NCBI GenBank assembly: GCA_037103525.1
Contig: JAZKLR010000664.1
Location: forward strand, 372,001 to 436,000
Origin: Ganaspis brasiliensis
Lineage: Eukaryota; Arthropoda; Insecta; Hymenoptera; Figitidae
DNA length: 64,000 nucleotides
Direction: 5' to 3'
Shown here: piece after piece, positions 23,256 to 33,909 of the stretch
How positions within the stretch are numbered: the stretch's first letter is position 1
Layout: every line of letters starts with the position of its first letter
Notes under the pieces: model-generated
What the model was told of the DNA's origin: nothing
The model's database searches: none
Seen by the model: the letters and a program-made list of their open reading frames with translations, nothing else
Translations under genes and position numbers: made by a program

Positions 23256-24990
23256 CGCCTGCTTAATTTTGATTAAGTCTATTAGATCTTTTGCAAACAA
23301 GTGTAAATGGCGACTAGAAATAAAAGAGTTTGGTTTGTTTAACAGTAAAAATTAAACTTTAGTTTTTCACTTTGCGAGAGGGTGTTTAAAAAATTCAAAA
23401 TTCTAGAAAACTCACGTTTTCCTTCTTCACCTGCCTAATTTTGTTTAAGTCTATTAGCACTTTTGCAAACAAGTGTAAATGGCGTCTAGAAATAAAACAG
23501 TTTGGATTGTTTTAATGTAAAAAATAAATTTTAATTTTTCACTTTGCGAGAGGGTTTTTAAAAAATTCAAAATTCTAGGAAACTCACGCTTTCCTTCTTC
23601 AACTGCTTAATTTTGATTAAGTCTATTAGATCTTTTGCAAACAAGTGTAAATGGCGACTAGAAATAAAAGAGTTTGGTTTGTTTAACAGTAAAAATTAAA
23701 CTTTAATTTTTCACTTTGCGAGAGGGTTTTTCAAAAATTCAAAATTCTAGAAAACTCACGTTTTCCTTCTTCACCTGATTAATTTTGTTTAAGTCTATTA
23801 GCTCTTTTGCAAACAAGTGTAAATGGAGTCTAGAAATAAAACAGTTGGGTTTGTTTTAATGTAAAAAATAAATTTTAATTTTTCATTTTGCGACAGGGTT
23901 TTTTAAAAATTTAAAATTCTAGAAAACTCACGTTTTCCTTCTTCACCTGCCTAATTTTGTTTAAGTCTATTAGCTCTTTTGCAAACAAGTGTAAATGGCG
24001 TCTAGAAATAAAACAGTTTGGATTGTTTTAATGTAAAAAATAAATTTTAATTTTTCACTTTGCGAGAGGGTTTTTAAAAAATTCAAAATTCTAGGAAACT
24101 CACGCTTTCCTTCTTCAACTGCATAATTTTGATTAAGTCTATTAGATCTTTTGCAAACAAGTGTAAATGGCGACTAGAAATAAAAGAGTTTGGTTTGTTT
24201 AACAGTAAAAAATAAACTGTAATTTTTCACTTTGAGAGAGTGCTTTTAACAAATTAAAAAATTCTAGGAAAATAACCTTTTCCTTCTTCGCCTGCTTAAT
24301 TTTGATTAAGTCTATTAGATCTTTTGCAAACAAGTGTAAATGGCGAATAAAAATAAAAGAGTTTGGTTTGTTTAACAGTAAAAAATAAACTTTAATTTTT
24401 CACTTTGCGAGAGGGTGTTTAAAAAATTCAAAATTCTAGAAAACTCACGTTTTCCTTCTTCACCTGCCTAATTTTGTTTAAGTCTATTAGCTCTTTTGCA
24501 AACAAGTGTAAATGGCGACTAGAAATAAAAGAGTTTGGTTTGTTTAACAGTAAAAATTAAACTTTAATTCTTCACTTTGCGAGAGGGTTTTTAAAAAATT
24601 CAAAATTCTAGAAAACTCACGTTTTCCTTCTTCACCTGCTTAATTTTGTTTAAGTCTATAAGCTCTTTTGCAAACAAGTGTACATGGCGTCTAGAAATAA
24701 AACAGTTTGGATTGTTTTAATGTAAAAAATAAATTTTAATTTTTCACTTTGCGAGAGGGTTTTTAAAAAATTCAAAATTCTAGGCAAATCATGTTTTCTT
24801 TCATCAACTGCTTAATTTTGAATAAGCCTATTAGATCTTTTGCAAAAAAGTGTAAAGGGCGACTAGAAATAAAAGAGTTTGGTTTGGTTAACAGTAAAAA
24901 TTAAACTTTAATTTTTCACTTTGCGAGAGGGTTTTTAAAAAATTCAAAATTCTAGAAAACTCACGTTTTCCTTCTTCACCTGCTTAATTT
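23256..24990. repeat. 10-monomer block, copy 1 (offset 2,065 bp)
   Basis: About 1,735 bp that recurs 2,065 bp (12 monomers) to the right. The two copies share unusual variants: 'gcgacaggg' at 23,890 and 25,955, 'aaactgtaat' with 'gagagtgctttt' near 24,230 and 26,295, and 'gcaaaaaagtgtaaaggg' near 24,842 and 26,907. The match ends where 'gattaag' (about 24,992) faces 'gtttaag'. Confidence 0.82.
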
Positions 24991-25320
24991 TGATTAAGTC
25001 TATTAGATCTTTTGCAAACCAGTGTAAATGGCGACTAGAAATAAAAGAGTTTGGTTTGTTTAACAGTAAAAATTAAACTTTAGTTTTTCACTTTGCGAGA
25101 GGGTGTTTAAAAAATTCAAAATTCTAGAAAACTCACGTTTTCCTTCTTCACCTGCCTAATTTTGTTTAAGTCTATTAGCTCTTTTGCAAACAAGTGTAAA
25201 TGGCGTCTAGAAATAAAACAGTTTTGATTGTTTTATTGTAAAAAATAAATTTTAATTTTTCACTTTGCGAGAGGGTTTTTAAAAAATTCAAAATTCTAGG
25301 AAACTCACGCTTTCCTTCTT

Positions 25321-27055
25321 CAACTGCTTAATTTTGATTAAGTCTATTAGATCTTTTGCAAACAAGTGTAAATGGCGACTAGAAATAAAAGAGTTTGGTT
25401 TGTTTAACAGTAAAAATTAAACTTTAGTTTTTCACTTTGCGAGAGGGTGTTTAAAAAATTCAAAATTCTAGAAAACTCACGTTTTCCTTCTTCACCTGCC
25501 TAATTTTGTTTAAGTCTATTAGCACTTTTGCAAACAAGTGTAAATGGCGTCTAGAAATAAAACAGTTTGGATTGTTTTAATGTAAAAAATAAATTTTAAT
25601 TTTTCACTTTGCGAGAGGGTTTTTAAAAAATTCAAAATTCTAGGAAACTCACGCTTTCCTTCTTCAACTGCTTAATTTTGATTAAGTCTATTAGATCTTT
25701 TGCAAACAAGTGTAAATGGCGACTAGAAATAAAAGAGTTTGGTTTGTTTAACAGTAAAAATTAAACTTTAATTTTTCACTTTGCGAGAGGGTTTTTCAAA
25801 AATTCAAAATTCTAGAAAACTCACGTTTTCCTTCTTCACCTGATTAATTTTGTTTAAGTCTATTAGCTCTTTTGCAAACAAGTGTAAATGGAGTCTAGAA
25901 ATAAAACAGTTGGGTTTGTTTTAATGTAAAAAATAAATTTTAATTTTTCATTTTGCGACAGGGTTTTTTAAAAATTTAAAATTCTAGAAAACTCACGTTT
26001 TCCTTCTTCACCTGCCTAATTTTGTTTAAGTCTATTAGCTCTTTTGCAAACAAGTGTAAATGGCGTCTAGAAATAAAACAGTTTGGATTGTTTTAATGTA
26101 AAAAATAAATTTTAATTTTTCACTTTGCGAGAGGGTTTTTAAAAAATTCAAAATTCTAGGAAACTCACGCTTTCCTTCTTCAACTGCATAATTTTGATTA
26201 AGTCTATTAGATCTTTTGCAAACAAGTGTAAATGGCGACTAGAAATAAAAGAGTTTGGTTTGTTTAACAGTAAAAAATAAACTGTAATTTTTCACTTTGA
26301 GAGAGTGCTTTTAACAAATTAAAAAATTCTAGGAAAATAACCTTTTCCTTCTTCGCCTGCTTAATTTTGATTAAGTCTATTAGATCTTTTGCAAACAAGT
26401 GTAAATGGCGAATAAAAATAAAAGAGTTTGGTTTGTTTAACAGTAAAAAATAAACTTTAATTTTTCACTTTGCGAGAGGGTGTTTAAAAAATTCAAAATT
26501 CTAGAAAACTCACGTTTTCCTTCTTCACCTGCCTAATTTTGTTTAAGTCTATTAGCTCTTTTGCAAACAAGTGTAAATGGCGACTAGAAATAAAAGAGTT
26601 TGGTTTGTTTAACAGTAAAAATTAAACTTTAATTCTTCACTTTGCGAGAGGGTTTTTAAAAAATTCAAAATTCTAGAAAACTCACGTTTTCCTTCTTCAC
26701 CTGCTTAATTTTGTTTAAGTCTATAAGCTCTTTTGCAAACAAGTGTACATGGCGTCTAGAAATAAAACAGTTTGGATTGTTTTAATGTAAAAAATAAATT
26801 TTAATTTTTCACTTTGCGAGAGGGTTTTTAAAAAATTCAAAATTCTAGGCAAATCATGTTTTCTTTCATCAACTGCTTAATTTTGAATAAGCCTATTAGA
26901 TCTTTTGCAAAAAAGTGTAAAGGGCGACTAGAAATAAAAGAGTTTGGTTTGGTTAACAGTAAAAATTAAACTTTAATTTTTCACTTTGCGAGAGGGTTTT
27001 TAAAAAATTCAAAATTCTAGAAAACTCACGTTTTCCTTCTTCACCTGCTTAATTT
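25321..27055. repeat. 10-monomer block, copy 2
   Basis: The second copy of 23,256-24,990. Two monomers (24,991-25,320) lie between the copies. At its right end it runs into an X monomer with 'aagcgtaaat', and it overlaps the 1,033-bp-offset duplication that begins near 26,947. Confidence 0.8.
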
Positions 27056-28742
27056 TGTTTAAGTCTATTAGCTCTTTTGCAAACAAGCGTAAATGGCGTC
27101 TAGAAATAAAACAGTTTGGTTTGTTTTAATGTAAAAAATAAATTTTAATTTTTCACTTTGCGAGAGGGTTTTTAAAAAATTCAAAATTCTAGGCAAATCA
27201 TGTTTTCTTTCTTCAACTGCTTAATTTTGATTAAGTCTATTAGATCTTTTGCAAACAAGTGTAAATGGCGACAAGAAATAAAAGAGTTTGGTTTGTTTAA
27301 CAGTAAAAATTAAACTTTAATTCTTCACTTTGCGAGAGGGTTTTTAAAAAATTCAAAATTCTAGAAATCTCACGTTTTCCTTCTTCAACTGCTTAAATTT
27401 GTTTAAGTCTATTAGCTCTTTTGCAAACAAGTGTAAATAGCGTCTAGAAATAAAACAGTTTGGTTTGTTTTAATGTAAAAAATAAATTTTAATTTTTCAT
27501 TTTGCGAGAGGGTTTTTTAAAAATTCAAAATTCTAGGAAAATCACGTTTTCCTTCTTCACCTGCCTAAATTTGGTTAATTCTATGAGTTGTCTTGCAAAC
27601 AAGTAAAAATGGCGACTAGAAATAAAAGAGTTTAGTTTGTTTAACAGTAAAAAATAAACTTTAATTTTTCACTTTGCGAGAGGGTTTTTAAAAAATTCAA
27701 AATTCTAGGCAAATCATGTTTTCTTTCTTCAACTGATTAATTTTGATTAAGTCTATTAGATCTTTTGCAAACAAGTGTAAATGGCGACCAGCAATAAAAG
27801 AGTTTGGTTTGTTTAACTGTAAAAAATGAACTTTAATTTTCCACTTTGGGAGAGTGTTTTTAACAAATTCAAAAATTCTAGGAAAATAACCTTTTCCTTC
27901 TTCGCCTGCTTAATTTTGATTAAGTCTATTAGATTTTTTGCAAACAAGTGTAAATGGCGACTAGAAATAAAAAAATTTGGTTTGGTTAACAGTAAAAATT
28001 AAACTTTAATTTTTCACTTTGCGAGAGGGTTTTTAAAAAATTCAAAATTCTAGAAAACTCACGTTTTCCTTCTTCACCTGCTTAATTTTGTTTAAGTCTA
28101 TTAGCTCTTTTGCAAACAAGCGTAAATGGCGTCTAGAAATAAAACAGTTTGGTTTGTTTTAATGTAAAAAATAAATTTTAATTTTTCACTTTGCGAGAGG
28201 GTTTTTAAAAAATTCAAAATTCTAGGCAAATCATGTTTTCTTTCTTCAACTGCTTAATTTTGATTAAGTCTATTAGATCTTTTGCAAACAAGTGTAAATG
28301 GCGACAAGAAATAAAAGAGTTTGGTTTGATTAACAGTAAAAATTAAACTTTAATTCTTCACTTTGCGAGAGGGTTTTTAAAAAATTCAAAATTCTAGAAA
28401 TCTCACGTTTTCCTTCTTCAACTGCTTAAATTTGTTTAAGTCTATTAGCTCTTTTGCAAACAAGTGTAAATAGCGTCTAGAAATAAAACAGTTTGGTTTG
28501 TTTTAATGTAAAAAATAAATTTTAATTTTTCATTTTGCGAGAGGGTTTTTTAAAAATTCAAAATTCTAGGAAAATCACGTTTTCCTTCTTCACCTGCCTA
28601 AATTTGGTTAATTCTATGAGTTGTCTTGCAAACAAGTGAAAATGGCGACTAGAAATAAAAGAGTTTAGTTTGTTTAACAGTAAAAAATAAACTTTAATTT
28701 TTCACTTTGCGAGAGGGTTTTTAAAAAATTCAAAATTCTAGG
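26947..28742. repeat. Duplicated block at 1,033-bp offset (6 monomers)
   Basis: Positions 26,947-27,709 match 27,980-28,742. Both carry 'aagcgtaaat', 'tctcacg' (27,368 and 28,401), 'cttaaatttg', 'tagcgtctag' and the Z monomer in its 'ttggttaattctatgag' form (27,581 and 28,614). The intervening 27,710-27,979 is ordinary Y-class satellite. Copy-specific changes include 'gtaaaaatgg' against 'gtgaaaatgg' after the Z marker, and 'tttgattaacag' near 28,325. Confidence 0.8.
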
Positions 28743-29392
28743 ATACTCACGCTTTCCTTCTTCAACTGCATAATTTTGATTAAGTCTATTAGATCTTTTG
28801 CAAAGAAGTGTAAATGGCGATTAGAAATTAAAGAGTTTGGTTTGTTTAACAGTAAAAAATAAACTTTAATTTTTCACTTTGGGAGAGGGTTTTTAAAAAA
28901 TTCAAAGTTCTAGGCAAATCATGTTTTCTTTCTTCAACTGCTTAATTTTGAATAAGCCTATTAGATCTTTTGCAAACAAGTGTAAATGGCGACTAGAAAT
29001 AAAAGAGTTTGGTTTGTTTAACAGTAAAAATTAAACTTTAATTTTTCACTTTGCGAGAGGGTTTTTAAAAAATTCAAAATTCTAGAAAACTCACGTTTTC
29101 CTTCTTCACCTGCTTAATTTTGTTTAAGTCTATTAGCTCTTTTGCAACAAGTGTAAATGGCGTCTAGAAATAAAACAGTTTGGATTGTTTTAATGTAAAA
29201 AATAAATTTTAATTTTTCACTTTGCGAGAGGGTTTTTAAAAAATTCAAAATTCTAGGAAACTCACGCTTTCCTTCTTCGCCTGCTTAATTTTGATTAAGT
29301 CTATTAGATCTTTTGCGAACAAGTGTACATGGCGACTAGAAATAAAAGAGTTTGGTTTGTTTTACTGTAAAAAATGAACTTTAATTTTCTAC

Positions 29393-30597
29393 TTTGGGAG
29401 AGTGTTTTTAACAAATTCAAAAATTCTAGGAAAATAACCTTTTCCTTCTTCGCCTGCTTAATTTTGATTAAGTCTATTAAATCTTTTGCAAACAAGTGTA
29501 AATGGCGACTAGAAATAAAAGAGTTTGGTTCGTTTAACAGTAAAAAATAAACTTTTATTTTTCACTTTGCGAGAGGGTTTTTAAAAAATTCAAAATTCTA
29601 GGAAACTCACGTTTTCCTTCTTCACCTGCCTAATTTTGTTTAAGTATATTAGCTCTTTTGCAAACAAGTGGAAATAGCGTCTAGAAATAAAACAGTTTGG
29701 TTTGTTTTAATGTAAAAAATAAATTTTAATTTTTCATTTTGCGAGAGGGTTTTTTAAAAATTCAAAATTCTAGGAAAATCACGTTTTCCTTCTTCACCTG
29801 CCTAAATTTGATTAATTCTATGAGTTGTCTTGCAAACAAGTGAAAATGGCGACTAGAAATAAAAGAGTTTAGTTTGTTTAACAGTAAAAAATAAACTTTA
29901 ATTTTTCACTTTGCGAGAGGGTTTTTAAAAAATTCAAAATTCTAGGAAAATCATGTTTTCTTTCTTCAACTGATTAATTTTGATTAAGTCTATTAGATCT
30001 TTTGCAAACAAGTGTGAATGGCGACCAGCAATAAAAGAGTTTGGTTTGTTTAACTGTAAAAAATGAACTTTAATTTTCCACTTTGGGAGAGTGTTTTTAA
30101 CAAATTCAAAAATTCTAGGAAAATAACCTTTTCCTTTTTCGCCTGCTTAATTTTGATTAAGTCTATTAGATCTTTTGCAAACAAGTGTAAATGGCGACTA
30201 GAAATAAAAGAGTTTGGTTTGTTTAACAGTAAAAATTAAACTTTAATTTTTCACTTTGCGAGAGGGTTTTTAAAAAATTCAAAATTCTAGAAAACTCACA
30301 TTTTCCTTCTTCACCTGCTTAATTTTGTTTAAGTCTATTAGCTCTTTTGCAAACAAGTGTAAATGGCGTCTAGAAAAAAACAGTTTGGATTGTTTTAATG
30401 TAAAAAATAAATTTTAATTTTTCGCTTTGCGAGAGGGTTTTTAAAAAATTCAAAATTCTAGGAAACTCACGCTTTCCTTCTTCAACTGCTTAATTTTGAT
30501 TAGGTCTATTAGATCTTTTGCAAACAAGTGTAAATGCCGACTAGAAATAAAAGAGTTTGGTTTGTTTAACAGTAAAAAATAAACTTTAATTTTTCAC
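29393..30597. repeat. 7-mer HOR unit (1,205 bp), copy 1
   Basis: One unit of a clean tandem duplication. Markers 1,205 bp apart are 'ggttcgttt' at 29,531/30,736, 'taagtatatt' near 29,644/30,849, the Z monomer at 29,818/31,023, a 2-base deletion 'tctagaaaaaaacag' near 30,370/31,575, 'ttcgctttgcg', 'taggtcta' and 'atgccgac'. Only a few substitutions separate the copies, for example 'gtggaaat' against 'gtgtaaat' near 29,670 and 'gtgtgaat' against 'gtgtaaat' near 30,014. Confidence 0.87.
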
Positions 30598-31810
30598 TTT
30601 GGGAGAGTGTTTTTAACAAATTCAAAAATTCTAGGAAAATAACCTTTTCCTTCTTCGCCTGCTTAATTTTGATTAAGTCTATTAAATCTTTTGCAAACAA
30701 GTGTAAATGGCGACTAGAAATAAAAGAGTTTGGTTCGTTTAACAGTAAAAAATAAACTTTTATTTTTCACTTTGCGAGAGGGTTTTTAAAAAATTCAAAA
30801 TTCTAGGAAACTCACGTTTTCCTTCTTCACCTGCCTAATTTTGTTTAAGTATATTAGCTCTTTTGCAAACAAGTGTAAATAGCGTCTAGAAATAAAACAG
30901 TTTGGTTTGTTTTAATGTAAAAAATAAATTTTAATTTTTCATTTTGCGAGAGGGTTTTTTAAAAATTCAAAATTCTAGGAAAATCACGTTTTCCTTCTTC
31001 ACCTGCCTAAATTTGATTAATTCTATGAGTTGTCTTGCAAACAAGTGAAAATGGCGACTAGAAATAAAAGAGTTTAGTTTGTTTAACAGTAAAAAATAAA
31101 CTTTAATTTTTCACTTTGCGAGAGGGTTTTTAAAAAATTCAAAATTCTAGGAAAATCATGTTTTCTTTCTTCAACTGAATAATTTTGATTAAGTCTATTA
31201 GATCTTTTGCAAACAAGTGTAAATGGCGACCAGCAATAAAAGAGTTTGGTTTGTTTAACTGTAAAAAATGAACTTTAATTTTCCACTTTGGGAGAGTGTT
31301 TTTAACAAATTCAAAAATTCTAGGAAAATAACCTTTTCCTTTTTCGCCTGCTTAATTTTGATTAAGTCTATTAGATCTTTTGCAAACAAGTGTAAATGGC
31401 GACTAGAAATAAAAGAGTTTGGTTTGTTTAACAGTAAAAATTAAACTTTAATTTTTCACTTTGCGAGAGGGTTTTTAAAAAATTCAAAATTCTAGAAAAC
31501 TCACATTTTCCTTCTTCACCTGCTTAATTTTGTTTAAGTCTATTAGCTCTTTTGCAAACAAGTGTAAATGGCGTCTAGAAAAAAACAGTTTGGATTGTTT
31601 TAATGTAAAAAATAAATTTTAATTTTTCGCTTTGCGAGAGGGTTTTTAAAAAATTCAAAATTCTAGGAAACTCACGCTTTCCTTCTTCAACTGCTTAATT
31701 TTGATTAGGTCTATTAGATCTTTTGCAAACAAGTGTAAATGCCGACTAGAAATAAAAGAGTTTGGTTTGTTTAACAGTAAAAAATAAACTTTAATTTTTC
31801 ACTTTGGGAG
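30598..31810. repeat. 7-mer HOR unit (1,205 bp), copy 2
   Basis: The second copy of 29,393-30,597, abutting it. The match ends near 31,810, where 'gagagtgtttttaac' in copy 1's continuation is replaced by 'gagagggtttttaaa'. Immediately to the right the first domain B monomer ('tttacctgc', 'ttccttaag') begins, so this duplication marks the domain A edge. Confidence 0.86.
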
Positions 31811-33393
31811 AGGGTTTTTAAAAAATTCAAAATTCTAGGAAACTCACGTTTTCCTTCTTTACCTGCTTAATTTTCCTTAAGTCTATTAGAACTTTTGCAA
31901 ACAAGTGTAAATGGCGACTAGAAATAAAAGAGTTTGATTTGTTTAACTGTAAAAAATAAACTTTAATTTTTCACTTTGCGAGAGGGTTTTTAAAAAATTC
32001 AAAATTCTAGAAAAATCATGTTTTTTTTCATCAACTACTTAATTTTGAATAACTCTATTAGATCTTTTGCAAACAAGTGTAAAAGGCGACTAGAAATAAA
32101 AGAGTTTGGTTTGTTTAACTGTGAAAAATAAGCTTTTATTTTACACTTTGCGAGAGGGTATTTAAAAAATTCAAAATTCTAGAAAAATCATGTTTTTTTT
32201 CATCAACTACTTAATTTTAAATAACTCTATTAGATCTTTTGCAAACAAGTGTAAATGGCGTCTAGAAATAAAAGAGTTTGGTTTGTTTAACTGTAAAAAA
32301 TGAACTTTAATTTTCCACTTTGGGAGAGGGTATTTAAAAAATTCAAAATTCTAGGAAAATCATGTTTTCCTTCTTCAACTGCTTAATTTTGATTAAGTCT
32401 ATTAGATCATTTGCAAACAAGTGTAAATGGCGACCAGCAATAAAAGAGTTTGGTTTGTTTAACTGTAAAAAATAAACTTTAATTTTTTACTTTGGGATAG
32501 GGTTTTTAAAAAAGTCAAAATTCTAGGAAACTCACGTTTTCCTTCTTCACCTGCTTAATTTTCATTAAGTCTATTCGATCTTTTGCAAAGAAGTGTAAAT
32601 GGCGACTAGAAATAAAAGAGTTTGGTTTGGTTAACAGTAAAAATTAAACTTTAATTTTTCACTTTGCGAGAGGGTTTTTAAAAATTCAAAATTCTAGGAA
32701 ACTCACGTTTTCCTTCTTTACCTGCTTAATTTGCCTTAAGTCTATTACACCTTTTGCAAACAAGTGTAAATGGCGACTAGAAATAAAAGAGTTTGATTTG
32801 TTTAACTGTAAAAAATAAACTTTAATTTTTCACTTTGCGAGAGGGTATTTAAAGAATTCAAAATTCTAGAAAAATCATGTTTTTTTTCATCAACTACTTA
32901 ATTTTGAATAACTCTATTAGATCTTTTGCAAACAAGTGTAAATGGCGTCTAGAAATAAAAGAGTTTGGTTTTTTTAACTGTAAAAAATAAACTTTAATTT
33001 TTCACTTTGCGAGAGGGTTTTTAAAAAATTCAAAATTCTAGGAAAATCATGTTTTCTTTCTTCAACTGCTTAATTTTGATTAAGTCTATTAGATCTTTTG
33101 CAAACAAGTGTAAATGGCGACCAGCAATAAAAGAGTTTGGTTTGTTTAACTGTAAAAAATAAACTTTAATTTTTTACTTTGGGATAGGGTTTTTAAAAAA
33201 GTCAAAATTCTAGGAAACTCACGTTTTCCTTCTTCACCTGCTTAATTTTTATTAAGTCTATTCGATCTTTTGCAAAGAAGTGTAAATGGCGACTAGAAAT
33301 AAAAGAGTTTGGTTTGTTTAACAGTAAAAATTAAACTTTAATTTTTCACTTTGCGAAAGGGTTTTTAAAAACTTCAAAATTCTAGGAAACTCA
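31811..33393. repeat. Transition zone between domains A and B
   Basis: These nine or so monomers are more varied than their neighbours and do not fit an obvious HOR. The zone holds the first P-like copy (about 31,850, with 'agaacttttg'), the first S copies (from 32,019), an isolated U copy ('gtgaaaaataagc' at 32,121) and a one-off 'tttgccttaag' near 32,730. U monomers do not reappear until about 48,470, so this zone may be an older, less homogenised part of domain B. Confidence 0.7.
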
Positions 33394-33565
33394 CGTTTTC
33401 CTTCTTTACCTGCTTAATTTTCCTTAAGTCTATTAGACCTTTTGCAAACAAGTGTAAATGGCGACTAGAAATAAAAGAGTTTGGTTTGTTTAACTGTAAA
33501 AAATAAACATTAATTTTTCACTTTGCGAGAGGGTATTTAAAGAATTCATAATTCTAGAAAAATCA
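33394..33565. repeat. Representative P monomer (172 bp)
   Basis: Defined by 'ctttacctgc', 'ttccttaag' and 'gggtatttaaag', followed by the inverted repeat 'agaattcataattct' at 33,541-33,555 (6-bp arms agaatt / aattct, 3-nt spacer). Many P copies have 'gaattcaaaattct' or 'tgaattcaaaattct' instead, which shortens or breaks this dyad. P is followed by Q or S, according to the HOR. Confidence 0.85.
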
Positions 33566-33737
33566 TGTTTTCTTTCATCAACTGCTTAATTTTAAATAAG
33601 CCTATTAGATCTTTTGCAAACAAGTGTAAATGGCGACCAGCAAAAAAAGAGTTTGGTTTGTTTAACTGTAAAAAATAAACTTCAATTTTTTACTTTGGGA
33701 TAGGGTTTTTAAAAAAGTCAAAATTCTAGGAAACTCA
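33566..33737. repeat. Representative Q monomer (172 bp)
   Basis: Defined by 'tttcatcaactgc', 'aaataagcc', 'gcgaccagcaaaaaaag', 'actttgggatagg' and 'aaaaaagtcaaaattc'. The first dyad is reduced here to 'ctta'/'taag'. The P-Q-R order (33,394, 33,566, 33,738) recurs often in domain B and is its commonest short motif. Confidence 0.83.
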
Positions 33738-33909
33738 CGTTTTCCTTCTTCACCTGCTTAATTTTCATTAAGTCTATTCGATCTTTTGCAAAGAAGTGTA
33801 AATGGCGACTAGAAATAAAAGAGTTTGGTTTGTTTAACAGTAAAAATTAAACTTTAATTTTTCACTTTGCGAGAGGGTTTTTAAAAAATTCAAAATTCTA
33901 GGAAACTCA
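33738..33909. repeat. Representative R monomer (172 bp)
   Basis: Defined by 'cacctgc', 'ttcattaag', 'tattcgatc', 'gcaaagaag' and 'gtttaacag'. It has the perfect 6-bp dyad cttaat / attaag with loop 'tttc', compared with 'tttg' in Y. The downstream half closely resembles domain A Y monomers, so R may share ancestry with Y by exchange. Confidence 0.82.

Larger units (their letters stand above)
1..31810. repeat. Domain A: X/Y-class satellite
   Basis: This half is built mostly of two monomer classes. X has 'cacctgc', 'gtttaag', 'agctctt', 'gcgtctag', 'aaaacag' and 'gttttaatg'. Y has 'aactgc' or 'gcctgc', 'gattaag', 'agatctt', 'gcgactag' or 'gcgaccagc', 'aaaagag' and 'gtttaac'. They alternate in an X-Y pattern broken by extra Y copies, so an older dimer of about 344 bp may underlie the HORs. 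The domain B hallmarks 'ttccttaag', 'gggatagg' and 'catcaactac' are absent here. The right boundary lies where the second 1,205-bp copy ends and the first 'ccttaag' monomer appears (about 31,810-31,880). No gene or foreign insertion was seen. Confidence 0.9.

Noticed and set aside
29304..29495. 63-codon open frame on the minus strand
   Set aside because: It lies wholly within satellite monomers, would start at TTG and not ATG, and is open only through chance variants in two adjacent copies. No ribosome-binding or protein-family signal is seen, and its composition is that of the repeat.
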